From positions 1 to 64,000 of the forward strand of contig CAWIZY010000016.1 in the NCBI GenBank assembly GCA_963840725.1: a stretch of DNA of 64,000 bases, read 5' to 3'. A program made the translations under genes and the position numbers. Below are positions 1-7,180 of this stretch, piece after piece; the first letter of the stretch is position 1, and every line of letters starts with the position of its first letter. Under the pieces are notes generated by a model, which was not told the DNA's origin, did no database searches, and worked only from the letters and a program-made list of their open reading frames with translations. The stretch comes from CAVWDU01 sp963840725 (GTDB lineage: Bacteria > Pseudomonadota > Gammaproteobacteria > Pseudomonadales > Halieaceae).

Positions 1-35
1 GTTCTTGTCAGGGGCTTGCCCCGACAGAGGTGCGC

Positions 36-63
36 ATTATACGCATCGGGATTCGGCCTGCAA
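36..63 (-). promoter_or_regulatory. Strong stable-RNA-type promoter pointing out of the window
   Basis: On the minus strand a TTGCAG -35 box (58-63) and a perfect TATAAT -10 box (36-41) are separated by 16 bp. The bases after the -10 are GCGC, the GC-rich discriminator typical of stringently controlled rRNA and tRNA promoters. Transcription would start near position 29 and leave the window. In Pseudomonas aeruginosa an rRNA operon lies just past pssA, so an rRNA operon beyond the left edge is my inference. Confidence 0.6.
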
Positions 64-102
64 GGGCTTTGCAAAAATATTTCAGAACTATTTTCAAAGC
101 CC
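64..102. repeat. Inverted repeat next to the promoter
   Basis: Arms GGGCTTTG (64-71) and CAAAGCCC (95-102) enclose an AT-rich loop that itself partly pairs. It lies immediately upstream of the -35 box of the outward promoter. It could end pssA transcripts (no clear U-tract), or the AT-rich part could act as an UP element. The role is not decided by the sequence. Confidence 0.4.
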
Positions 103-311
103 GGTGTGCAGACCCCGCCAACGCTGTGCAGAAAGGGTTTTATGCGCCTCTTCCAGACACCCATAAGAGGGGCACTGGAAACTAATCAGGGTGTAAAAGA
201 CGGCCATTCGGTCAGTCATCGAGGCGGGTTACCACCAAACCGACAGCAAAATGAATCGGAGCCTAAGGTAGTGCGGGTGGCCGCACACTGCCACCCTGCC
301 GGGTTCGGAGC
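103..311. other. Non-coding stretch downstream of pssA
   Basis: No convincing gene. Two overlapping, mutually exclusive hairpins are visible: GTGCGG/CCGCAC (271-286) and GGGTGG/CCACCC (275-296). Either could terminate or protect pssA mRNA, but no run of T follows on the minus strand. The plus-strand open frame here has no recognisable protein features. Confidence 0.35.
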
Positions 312-1160
312 TCAGGAGTGTTTATCCCGCCGCTTGAAAACCAGGGTGACCGGACCCGCAGCGGCATAGGTCAAAAACGCCAACAAAAAGACCCGAGGCG
401 GGTCGAGGGTTACCAGACCGAATGCCAGGACCACCAGTATGATGACGACAAACGGCACGCGTCCGCGGAAATCGAGCCCCTTGAAACTGTAATAGGGGAA
501 ATTCGCGATCATGAGAAAGCCCATTAGCGCGGTGAGTAAAGCCATCACCACGGACATCTCACTGGGCAGGTCAACGCCAACCCAGCCAAAGTCCTGACAC
601 ACCCATACAGCACTGGCGACTGCGCAGGCGGCCGCCGGACTGGCCAGGCCGGTGAAAAAGTTCTTGTCGGCGCTCTCTGCCTGGGTATTGAACCGGGCCA
701 GTCGCAGCGCAGCGCAGGCAACATAGATAAAGGCGGCGCTCCAGCCGACTTTGCCAAGACCACTCAAGGCCCAGCTGTAGGCCACCAGCGCCGGTGCCAC
801 GCCAAATGACACCATGTCGGCGAGGCTGTCATATTCGGCACCAAACTTGCTCTGGGTGTTGGTCAGTCGGGCAATGCGTCCGTCGAGGCCGTCGAAAACA
901 GCGGCGAAAAAAATCGCTATCGCGGCGCTTTCAAAGTCGTTACGCATTGCAGCGATAACGGCGTAAAACCCACAGAAAAGAGCACCGGTAGTGAACAGAT
1001 TAGGCAGTAGGTAGACGCCCCGCCGCCGCACCGTGCGACCGTTCTCAGAAACCTCTTCCTCATGTTCGTCGACCAGCATTTTCAGCCCTGGCGAGACACT
1101 ACTCTGCCCGTCGGACTCTTGCTCTTCAGGGGTCGGTTCGTCCTGCTGTGACTCAGTCAT
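312..1160 (-). CDS. pssA: CDP-diacylglycerol--serine O-phosphatidyltransferase
   Basis: An integral membrane enzyme that makes phosphatidylserine from CDP-diacylglycerol and L-serine, the first step to phosphatidylethanolamine. The CDP-alcohol phosphatidyltransferase signature D-G-x2-A-R-x8-G-x3-D-x3-D is complete (D93, G94, A97, R98, G107, D111, D115). Several hydrophobic segments follow, after an acidic, soluble N-terminal 45 residues that are longer than in many homologues. It starts with ATG at 1160, 36 bp after the ilvY stop on the same strand, so it may share transcripts with ilvY. In Pseudomonas pssA also neighbours the ilv genes. Function is well supported by family; nothing looks broken. 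Confidence 0.93.
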   Translation of the reverse strand: MTESQQDEPTPEEQESDGQSSVSPGLKMLVDEHEEEVSENGRTVRRRGVYLLPNLFTTGALFCGFYAVIAAMRNDFESAAIAIFFAAVFDGLDGRIARLTNTQSKFGAEYDSLADMVSFGVAPALVAYSWALSGLGKVGWSAAFIYVACAALRLARFNTQAESADKNFFTGLASPAAACAVASAVWVCQDFGWVGVDLPSEMSVVMALLTALMGFLMIANFPYYSFKGLDFRGRVPFVVIILVVLAFGLVTLDPPRVFLLAFLTYAAAGPVTLVFKRRDKHS

Positions 1161-1196
1161 GGCTCTAGTCTGTCGCTCTGCGTAGCGGTAATAGTA

Positions 1197-2105
1197 TCAA
1201 ACTGTTCCGGGGTAGGTCTGCCCGGCCACATCCCAGAGCGACCGCACCAAGGGACTGGCAAGGCGCTGCTTGAGGCTGCACAGCCCCACAGTCAATGGCG
1301 GCAGTTCATCGGGTACCGGAACCGGTCGAACCCGTTCTGCCATACCCCCGGCCTCAATGACCAGTTCGGGAGCGAGACCCACACCCAGACCGAGTCCGAC
1401 CATGGCGACAATCGCCTCGTGCCCAGCTACCTGCGCGTAGATCCTGGGCCGTATGCCGCGCTGACGCAGCCAGTCATCCAGCAGGTCTTTGGTAATACCC
1501 CGCTCGGGGACGATGAGTGGCACCGACGACCAGTCGAATTCCGCCGATCGTGTATCCCCGGACAACAGCAGTTCGCGCACTGCACAGTGAGCGGTCGGCA
1601 TGCAAAAGCGCAGCGGTGAATCCAGCAACGGTAAAAAATCCAGCCGCGCCGGCAGTTGGGGAGGACGGCCGCTGACCGCTATATCGTCCTGCCCGGCCAA
1701 CACCCGGTTAATGCCGTCAGCCTGATCGCCGGTGTGGAGCATAATATCCACAGCGGGGTGCTGGTTCCGAAAGGCACCCAGTATTGGCGCCAACACGCTG
1801 TGACTCGCTGTCACCGAACAATACAGGCTCACTTCCCCGGCAAGCGCACAGTCGGCGTCAAGCTGGCGGCGCAATTGCTGCCAGTCAGCGACCGTCCGAC
1901 GCGCATAGTCGCGAACTTCCACTCCTGCAGTTGTGAGACGCACCCGTCTACGGTCGCGCTCCAGCAGTGACTGCCCAAGCTCAAGCTCCAGGCGCTGCAC
2001 GGTACGACTCACCGCTGATACGCTTTGGTGCAGTATTTCTGCGCTGCGACTGAAGCTGAGCGTTTCAGTGACCGACAGAAAGACTTTCAATGCCCGAATA
2101 TCCAC
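1197..2105 (-). CDS. ilvY: LysR-type regulator, probable IlvY activator of ilvC
   Basis: A 302-residue LysR-family transcription factor: N-terminal winged helix-turn-helix (about residues 1-60, with the typical S-x-S-A-V-S-R-T-x-x-x-L-E pattern) and a C-terminal periplasmic-binding-protein-like effector domain. It is divergent from ilvC with a 113-bp gap, the arrangement of IlvY in enterics, where IlvY activates ilvC when acetolactate or acetohydroxybutyrate accumulates. The start is GTG at 2105. The IlvY assignment rests mainly on position; another LysR role is possible. Confidence 0.78.
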   Translation of the reverse strand: MDIRALKVFLSVTETLSFSRSAEILHQSVSAVSRTVQRLELELGQSLLERDRRRVRLTTAGVEVRDYARRTVADWQQLRRQLDADCALAGEVSLYCSVTASHSVLAPILGAFRNQHPAVDIMLHTGDQADGINRVLAGQDDIAVSGRPPQLPARLDFLPLLDSPLRFCMPTAHCAVRELLLSGDTRSAEFDWSSVPLIVPERGITKDLLDDWLRQRGIRPRIYAQVAGHEAIVAMVGLGLGVGLAPELVIEAGGMAERVRPVPVPDELPPLTVGLCSLKQRLASPLVRSLWDVAGQTYPGTV

Positions 2106-2218
2106 AACCGCTCCTTTTGCGATTAAATCAACACACTATTAACAATATAGCGTTTTACGCAAGCAAAAAAATGGCGTACTGTCCGCTGCTCATTTACTTG
2201 CGCCGGAGACTATCCATC
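2106..2218. promoter_or_regulatory. ilvY-ilvC divergent control region
   Basis: This 113-bp gap must hold both promoters. It contains a small inverted repeat GCGT-TTT-ACGC (2150-2160) and outer arms TTGCG (2117-2121) and CGCAA (2158-2162). Such symmetry suits a LysR tandem operator, but I cannot assign the exact IlvY sites. An A-rich stretch (2162-2170) precedes the ilvC leader. Confidence 0.4.
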
Positions 2219-3691
2219 ATGGGACAAAACTACTTCAACACTCTGCCCCTGCGACTACAGCTGCAACAACTGGGCAAATGCCGTTTTATGGATCGCTCCG
2301 AGTTCAGTGACGGCGTGGAAAAACTGCGTGGCAAGAAACTGGTCATCGTCGGTTGTGGTGCCCAGGGACTCAATCAGGGCCTCAACTTGCGCGATAGCGG
2401 GCTGGACGTCGCCTACGCCCTGCGCGCGGGTGCTATCAGTGAAAAGCGCCAATCCTGGCGCAACGCGACCGAGAATGGATTCACTGTCGGCAGTTACGAG
2501 GAGCTCATTCCAGGCGCAGATCTGGTGCTCAATCTCACGCCGGACAAGCAGCACACCAGTGTGATCAACCAGATCATGCCCCTGATGAAGCAGGATGCCT
2601 GCCTCGCGTATTCACACGGCTTCAATATTGTCGAGGAAGGCATGCAGATCCGCGACGACCTGACAGTGATTATGGTGGCTCCCAAGTGCCCGGGCACTGA
2701 GGTAAGAGAAGAGTACAAGCGCGGTTTCGGCGTGCCCACACTCATTGCCGTGCACGCGGAGAACGACCCCCGGGGAGAGGGCCTGGAACTGGCCAAGGCT
2801 TACGCCGCAGGCACCGGTGGACACCGCGCGGGCGTGCTTCAGTCATCGTTCATTGCAGAAGTTAAATCTGACCTGATGGGCGAGCAGACTATCCTCTGTG
2901 GCATGCTGCAGACAGGCTCAATCCTGTGCTACGACAAGATGGTGGAAAAAGGCATTGAGCCTGCCTACGCCTCCAAGCTGATCCAATACGGCTGGGAGAC
3001 TGTGACCGAAGGTCTCAAACACGGTGGCATCATCAACATGATGGACCGCCTGTCCAACCCCGCGAAAATACGCGCCTTTCATCTTGCCGAGACTCTGAAA
3101 ACGATTATGCGGCCGCTGTACGAGAAGCATCAGGACGACATCATGACCGGCGAGTTCTCGCGCACGATGATGGAAGACTGGGCCAATGACGATGCCAACC
3201 TGCTGAAATGGCGCGCGGCGACTGCCGACACGGCCTTCGAACAAGCTATCAATACCGACGCGGAGATCAGCGAGCAGGAATACTACGATCACGGCATACT
3301 GATGGTGGCCATGGTAAAAGCAGGCGTCGAGCTGGCTTTCGAGACCATGGTGTCCGCCGGGATTATCGCCGAGTCCGCTTACTATGAGTCGCTGCACGAG
3401 ACACCGCTGATCGCCAATACCATCGCGCGGAAAAAACTCTACGAGATGAACGTGGTGATCTCCGATACCGCCGAGTACGGCTGCTACCTGTTCGATCATG
3501 CCTGCCGGCCACTACTGACGGAGTTTATGAGCGGCATCGACACCGATGCTATCGGCCGCGGAATAGGGGGCGATAATAGCGTTGATAATCAGGAGCTGAT
3601 CGCTGTGAACGAGGCCATACGCTCGCACCCGGTGGAAATGGTCGGCAAGACACTGCGCGGCTATATGACAGCCATGAAACGCGTACTCTGA
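2219..3691 (+). CDS. ilvC: Ketol-acid reductoisomerase, long (class II) form
   Basis: Second enzyme of valine and isoleucine synthesis: NADPH- and Mg-dependent isomeroreduction of acetolactate or acetohydroxybutyrate. The 490-residue length and sequence match the enterobacterial long form with a duplicated knotted C-terminal domain, rather than the roughly 338-residue form found in Pseudomonas. The Rossmann motif GCGAQG is at 45-50. I chose the ATG at 2219 because MGQNYFNTLPLRLQL aligns with the E. coli N-terminus; the open frame extends upstream to 2090 without family similarity and would overlap ilvY. It faces ilvY and is probably activated by it. It converges on ilvH. Confidence 0.95.
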   Translation: MGQNYFNTLPLRLQLQQLGKCRFMDRSEFSDGVEKLRGKKLVIVGCGAQGLNQGLNLRDSGLDVAYALRAGAISEKRQSWRNATENGFTVGSYEELIPGADLVLNLTPDKQHTSVINQIMPLMKQDACLAYSHGFNIVEEGMQIRDDLTVIMVAPKCPGTEVREEYKRGFGVPTLIAVHAENDPRGEGLELAKAYAAGTGGHRAGVLQSSFIAEVKSDLMGEQTILCGMLQTGSILCYDKMVEKGIEPAYASKLIQYGWETVTEGLKHGGIINMMDRLSNPAKIRAFHLAETLKTIMRPLYEKHQDDIMTGEFSRTMMEDWANDDANLLKWRAATADTAFEQAINTDAEISEQEYYDHGILMVAMVKAGVELAFETMVSAGIIAESAYYESLHETPLIANTIARKKLYEMNVVISDTAEYGCYLFDHACRPLLTEFMSGIDTDAIGRGIGGDNSVDNQELIAVNEAIRSHPVEMVGKTLRGYMTAMKRVL

Positions 3692-3782
3692 CTCATGGCA
3701 GCCGTTGCGTACTGGCGCAAGTTGTCGCCAGCCGCGGCTACCCTGACAATACCTGGTTAAACCTGCAGATTAGATGACATAC

Positions 3783-3807
3783 AGGGCCATGGGGTATACC
3801 GGGCCCT
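3783..3807. terminator. Hairpin between convergent ilvC and ilvH
   Basis: AGGGCC (3783-3788) pairs with GGCCCT (3802-3807), and the loop itself contains the palindrome GGTATACC (3793-3800). On the plus strand it is followed by TGCTTTAC, a weak U-tract. It is a plausible but unproven terminator for ilvC. The rest of the 3692-3901 gap shows no gene. Confidence 0.35.
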
Positions 3808-3901
3808 TGCTTTACAGGCGCTGCCGTCAGACTGGTAATGAGTGCAGCAACAAGCGCAGCGGAGAGAGGCCAGACGTTTCCGACCCCTGACACCGCCACC
3901 G

Positions 3902-4393
3902 TCAAAGACTGAGTATTTTCTCGCCGCGGGCGATCCCGGCGACGCCGGATCTGACCACTTCCAGGATATCGACCTCGGCCATGGCCGCCACGAAGGAGTC
4001 CAGTTTGTCCGACGTGCCAGCTAGCTGAATCGTGTACACGTTCGGACCCACATCGACGATCTGACCACGGAAAATGTCGGTGGTTCTCTTGACCTCATCG
4101 CGCTGATTACCCTGTGCCCGCACCTTGATCAGCATCATATCCCGCTCAATGTGAGCGCCCTCCGTCAAATCAACCAGCTTGACCACGTCCACCAGCTTGT
4201 TCAGCTGCTTGGTGATCTGTTCGATGGTCTTGTCATCGCCCGCCGTGGTCAAAGTCAACCTGGATAGGGTCAGGTCTTCGGTCGCAGCTACGTTCAGGGT
4301 CTCGATGTTGTAGCCACGCTGGGAAAACAAACCCACTACTCGCGACAATGCACCGGGTTCATTCTCCATCAGGATAGAAATTATTCGGCGCAT
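3902..4393 (-). CDS. ilvH: Acetolactate synthase small (regulatory) subunit
   Basis: The 163-residue regulatory subunit that binds valine and stimulates the catalytic subunit. It has an N-terminal ACT domain (MRRIISILMENEPGALSRV at the start, the usual IlvH/IlvN opening) and the ALS small-subunit C-terminal domain. Its ATG at 4393 begins one base after the ilvI stop codon (4395-4397), and its Shine-Dalgarno sequence GAGAGGA lies inside the end of ilvI, so translation is probably coupled. Length is normal and no defect is seen. Confidence 0.95.
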   Translation of the reverse strand: MRRIISILMENEPGALSRVVGLFSQRGYNIETLNVAATEDLTLSRLTLTTAGDDKTIEQITKQLNKLVDVVKLVDLTEGAHIERDMMLIKVRAQGNQRDEVKRTTDIFRGQIVDVGPNVYTIQLAGTSDKLDSFVAAMAEVDILEVVRSGVAGIARGEKILSL

Positions 4394-4394
4394 G

Positions 4395-6140
4395 TCATGT
4401 CCTCTCGTTCTTGCTCAACCACATATCTTTCATCGACCCGTTCGGCGCCACGTGCATGGGATAGACATGCTCCATGGGATCAATAAAGACATCGAGGAAT
4501 ACCAGTTTATCTCGCATGGCAAAGGCTTCGTGCATGGCGGCATCGAGATCCTCCAGACGCCGCACCTCGATACCCACATGGCCATAGGATTCCGCCAACT
4601 TGATAAAATCAGGCAGTGAATCCTCGTAGGTACTCATCGCATAGCGACCCTCGTACTGCATGTCCTGCCACTGCTTCACCATGCCCAGGTAGTTGTTGCG
4701 CAGGTTGATAATTTTGATCGGGGTGTTGTACTGCTTGCAGGTCGACAGTTCCTGAATATTCATCTGAATGCTGCCCTCACCAGTAACACAGGCAACTGCC
4801 ATATCCGGGAAGGCCAACTGCACACCGATCGCCGCGGGAAGCCCGAAACCCATGGTGCCCAGACCACCGGAATTGATCCAGCGCCGTGGCAGGTCAAAGG
4901 GGTAGTACTGAGCCGCAAACATCTGATGCTGGCCCACGTCGGAGGTCACATAAGCATCGCCCTTGGTGATCCGATAGAGACTATCGATCACCTGCTGAGG
5001 CATGATCTGATCGCTCTGGGCGTAGCGGCGCCCGGTGAGCAGACCCTTGGACTGACGCCATTCCTCAAGTTGCTCCCACCAGCGGGCCAGGGCCGCCTGG
5101 TCGGGTAACTCCGGCTCTTTCTCACGGAGCAGATCAAGCTGCTGCATCAGGTCACGCAGCACCGGCTTCACCGGACCCACAATCGGAATATCCGACTGCA
5201 CCGTCTTTGAAACCGAAGTCGGATCCACATCGATATGGATAATTTTTGCCCCGGGACAAAACTTGTCGACCGTGTTGGTCACACGGTCATCAAAGCGGGC
5301 GCCAACGGCAAGGATAACGTCGCTGTGGTGCATGGCCATGTTGGCTTCGTAGAAGCCATGCATTCCCAGCATGCCCAGAAACTGGCGATCAGTCCCCGGA
5401 TAGGCACCCAGACCCATCAGCGTGTTGGTTACCGGATAATTCAGCTCCCTGGCCAGCTGAATCAGCAACTCACTGGCCTCGCCGAGAATAACACCGCCAC
5501 CGGCGTAGATAATCGGCCGTTTGGCCGAGAGCAGCAGCTTGGCCGCTTTCTTGATCTGCCCGGTGTGACCGCGCTGAGCCGGTGAGTAAGAGCGCAGCTT
5601 AACCTGCTCGGGATATTCGTACTCGAATACCTCATCCGGACGGGTAATATCCTTGGGGATATCGATAACCACCGGGCCGGGCCGGCCGCTGGCGGCTATG
5701 TGGAAGGCCTTTTTTATCGTGGCCGGCAGATCCTGCGCCCGCCTCACCATGAAGCTGTGTTTGACGATCGGGCGGGAGATGCCCACCATATCTGTTTCCT
5801 GAAAAGCATCCTCGCCAATCAGATGGCTTTGCACCTGACCAGAAAGCACCACCATCGGGATGGAGTCCATGTAGGCAGTGGCGATCCCGGTGATCGCATT
5901 GGTCGCGCCCGGGCCAGAGGTCACCAGAACCACACCGGGCTTACCCGTTGCGCGAGCGTAGCCGTCCGCAGCGTGTGTGGCCGCCTGCTCATGACGGACC
6001 AGAATATGCGGCACTTTACTGGCCTTGAACAGGGCGTCATAAATGTGCAGCACCGCGCCGCCGGGATAGCCGAATATGTATTCCACGCCTTCGTCTTCAA
6101 GCGCACGCGCGATCATTTCGCCGCCGGATAACAACTCCAC
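4395..6140 (-). CDS. ilvI: Acetolactate synthase large (catalytic) subunit
   Basis: Thiamine-diphosphate- and FAD-dependent condensation of pyruvate with pyruvate or 2-oxobutyrate, first common step of branched-chain amino acid synthesis. Domains in order: TPP-binding N-terminal (catalytic Glu51 in VRHEQAA), central FAD domain, C-terminal TPP domain with the GEGS...N metal motif. I place the start at GTG 6140 because MELLSGGEMIARALEDEG matches relatives and GGAGAG sits five bases upstream; the open frame continues to 6188 with no homology. The gene is preceded by a leader of about 370 bases from the best promoter, suggesting regulation by attenuation or a similar device. Confidence 0.95.
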   Translation of the reverse strand: MELLSGGEMIARALEDEGVEYIFGYPGGAVLHIYDALFKASKVPHILVRHEQAATHAADGYARATGKPGVVLVTSGPGATNAITGIATAYMDSIPMVVLSGQVQSHLIGEDAFQETDMVGISRPIVKHSFMVRRAQDLPATIKKAFHIAASGRPGPVVIDIPKDITRPDEVFEYEYPEQVKLRSYSPAQRGHTGQIKKAAKLLLSAKRPIIYAGGGVILGEASELLIQLARELNYPVTNTLMGLGAYPGTDRQFLGMLGMHGFYEANMAMHHSDVILAVGARFDDRVTNTVDKFCPGAKIIHIDVDPTSVSKTVQSDIPIVGPVKPVLRDLMQQLDLLREKEPELPDQAALARWWEQLEEWRQSKGLLTGRRYAQSDQIMPQQVIDSLYRITKGDAYVTSDVGQHQMFAAQYYPFDLPRRWINSGGLGTMGFGLPAAIGVQLAFPDMAVACVTGEGSIQMNIQELSTCKQYNTPIKIINLRNNYLGMVKQWQDMQYEGRYAMSTYEDSLPDFIKLAESYGHVGIEVRRLEDLDAAMHEAFAMRDKLVFLDVFIDPMEHVYPMHVAPNGSMKDMWLSKNERT

Positions 6141-6214
6141 AGTAACTCTCCATCTGCCAAGCTCGGCGCGAACCCTCGCCGTAACCAACTGTCATTGTGT
6201 GGACGTCGCTGCAA

Positions 6215-6234
6215 AGGCACCGGAATCGGTACCT
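6215..6234 (-). promoter_or_regulatory. Hairpin in the ilvI leader, possible attenuator
   Basis: In the minus-strand transcript AGGTACCG pairs with CGGTGCCT (one G-U) around an AUUC loop, giving an eight-bp stem 75 bases before the ilvI start. Only two U residues follow beyond the stem, so it is a poor intrinsic terminator. It might act on translation instead, or be unrelated. Confidence 0.3.
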
Positions 6235-6296
6235 GGCTGGCCACGCCACCCCTGTCTCGCGAGCTCAATACACTGCACACTGCCCGGCATCCGGAA

Positions 6297-6341
6297 TCAC
6301 CCCACTCGGGAACGCACCTGGGGATAAACGATCACGAACAC
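6297..6341 (-). CDS. Possible valine-rich leader peptide before ilvIH
   Basis: A 14-codon frame with a GTG start reads MFVIVYPQVRSRVG. Five of the 14 codons are Val or Ile once the GTG initiator is set aside, four of them among the first five positions after it or just beyond (V3, I4, V5, V9, V13). Leader peptides rich in the end-product amino acids control ilvB and ilvGMEDA in enterics. It lies within the predicted ilvI leader and upstream of the 6215-6234 hairpin. Against it: no good Shine-Dalgarno, a GTG start, and no strong terminator hairpin. Treat as a candidate only. Confidence 0.22.
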   Translation of the reverse strand: MFVIVYPQVRSRVG

Positions 6342-6513
6342 CCGTGTATCGGTCGCCCTGCGGGGTAGCGCAGTGTCTGGCCCTCAACCCGGTCAATACG
6401 ACGCGGGCCGAATACGGGACTTACAAGCAGCTCCACCGAATAATGGAATCGGCGCAGTAGGCCAGCGGTTGAGGGTACTCAACATTGACCGTTGCCACAT
6501 GCAAGACCCCCCT

Positions 6514-6542
6514 ATTCTTGGCCTGAATACGTAAGCTGTCAA
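6514..6542 (-). promoter_or_regulatory. Probable ilvIH promoter
   Basis: A perfect TTGACA -35 (6537-6542) and AAGAAT -10 (6514-6519) are 17 bp apart on the minus strand, so transcription would begin near 6507 and run about 370 bases before ilvI. Downstream is a further inverted repeat GTTGAG-GGTA-CTCAAC (6468-6483). The gap between ilvI and the DUF4124 gene otherwise shows no gene. Confidence 0.55.
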
Positions 6543-6679
6543 CCTGACTGGTCCGGTCATGGCTGTATTGCGTCATTTTGTGACCTTGTACACAGTCTTC
6601 AGACGGACAGTGATTGCCCCCTCACGCCGGTTTGCGGTACCGTTCTGGTAATCATGACACTCACGAGAAGATTATAATA

Positions 6680-7159
6680 ATGGGACAAATCAACGTGAAA
6701 CCGGTATCCCGGGGCCGCCTGCTGGCCCTCTCGGCCCTGCTGCTGGTCACTGCGGGCGTCAGCGCCAGTGACACGTTCTACCGCTGGCAGGATGAGCGCG
6801 GCAATCAGGTCAATAGTGACCGACCACCACCGGCGGGTACCGCTTACGAAGTCATTTCTACAGAGTCAAGCATGGTGCGCAGGGTCAACACCGCCGACGC
6901 ACCTGAAAATGCGGCGGCAGAGGCGGCTAAAGAGCAGGAAAAACCCGCTGGCGGCCAGACTGTGGTCACCGGTGGGCAGGTTAAAATAGTCAAGAATCCG
7001 GAAGTGTGCGCCCAGGCAAAGGAAAACCTGGCAACGCTGGAAGTCGCGCCTCGGGTACGACTGCGCGGAGAGGATGGCGAGTACCGCTACCTCACCGAAG
7101 ACGAACGGAAAGAGCAGGAAAAAAGAGCCCGCGACAGTATCGCAGTACACTGCGACTGA
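6680..7159 (+). CDS. Secreted DUF4124-domain protein
   Basis: A 159-residue protein with an N-terminal signal peptide (basic start, hydrophobic residues 14-27, likely cleavage after VSA near 29). It is followed directly by a DUF4124 segment (FYRWQDERGNQVNSDRPPP), a small domain common in gammaproteobacterial envelope proteins and of unknown function. The middle is Ala/Glu-rich and probably disordered; two Cys (in PEVCAQ and VHCD) could form a disulfide. I start at ATG 6680 because the signal peptide begins there, although the frame is open from 6614. It converges on clpB, 21 bp away. Function unknown. Confidence 0.8.
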   Translation: MGQINVKPVSRGRLLALSALLLVTAGVSASDTFYRWQDERGNQVNSDRPPPAGTAYEVISTESSMVRRVNTADAPENAAAEAAKEQEKPAGGQTVVTGGQVKIVKNPEVCAQAKENLATLEVAPRVRLRGEDGEYRYLTEDERKEQEKRARDSIAVHCD

Positions 7160-7180
7160 TCGCGGGCCTTCCAGACACAG

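Noticed and set aside
16..369. Plus-strand frame opposite the pssA end
   Set aside because: No protein-like composition or homology; it runs across the inverted repeat and antisense to pssA.
6393..6500. 35-codon frame MWQRSMLSTLNRWPTAP... as the ilv leader peptide
   Set aside because: It has a good Shine-Dalgarno but no run of Val, Ile or Leu codons, and the predicted transcript start overlaps its Shine-Dalgarno. Kept only as a note.
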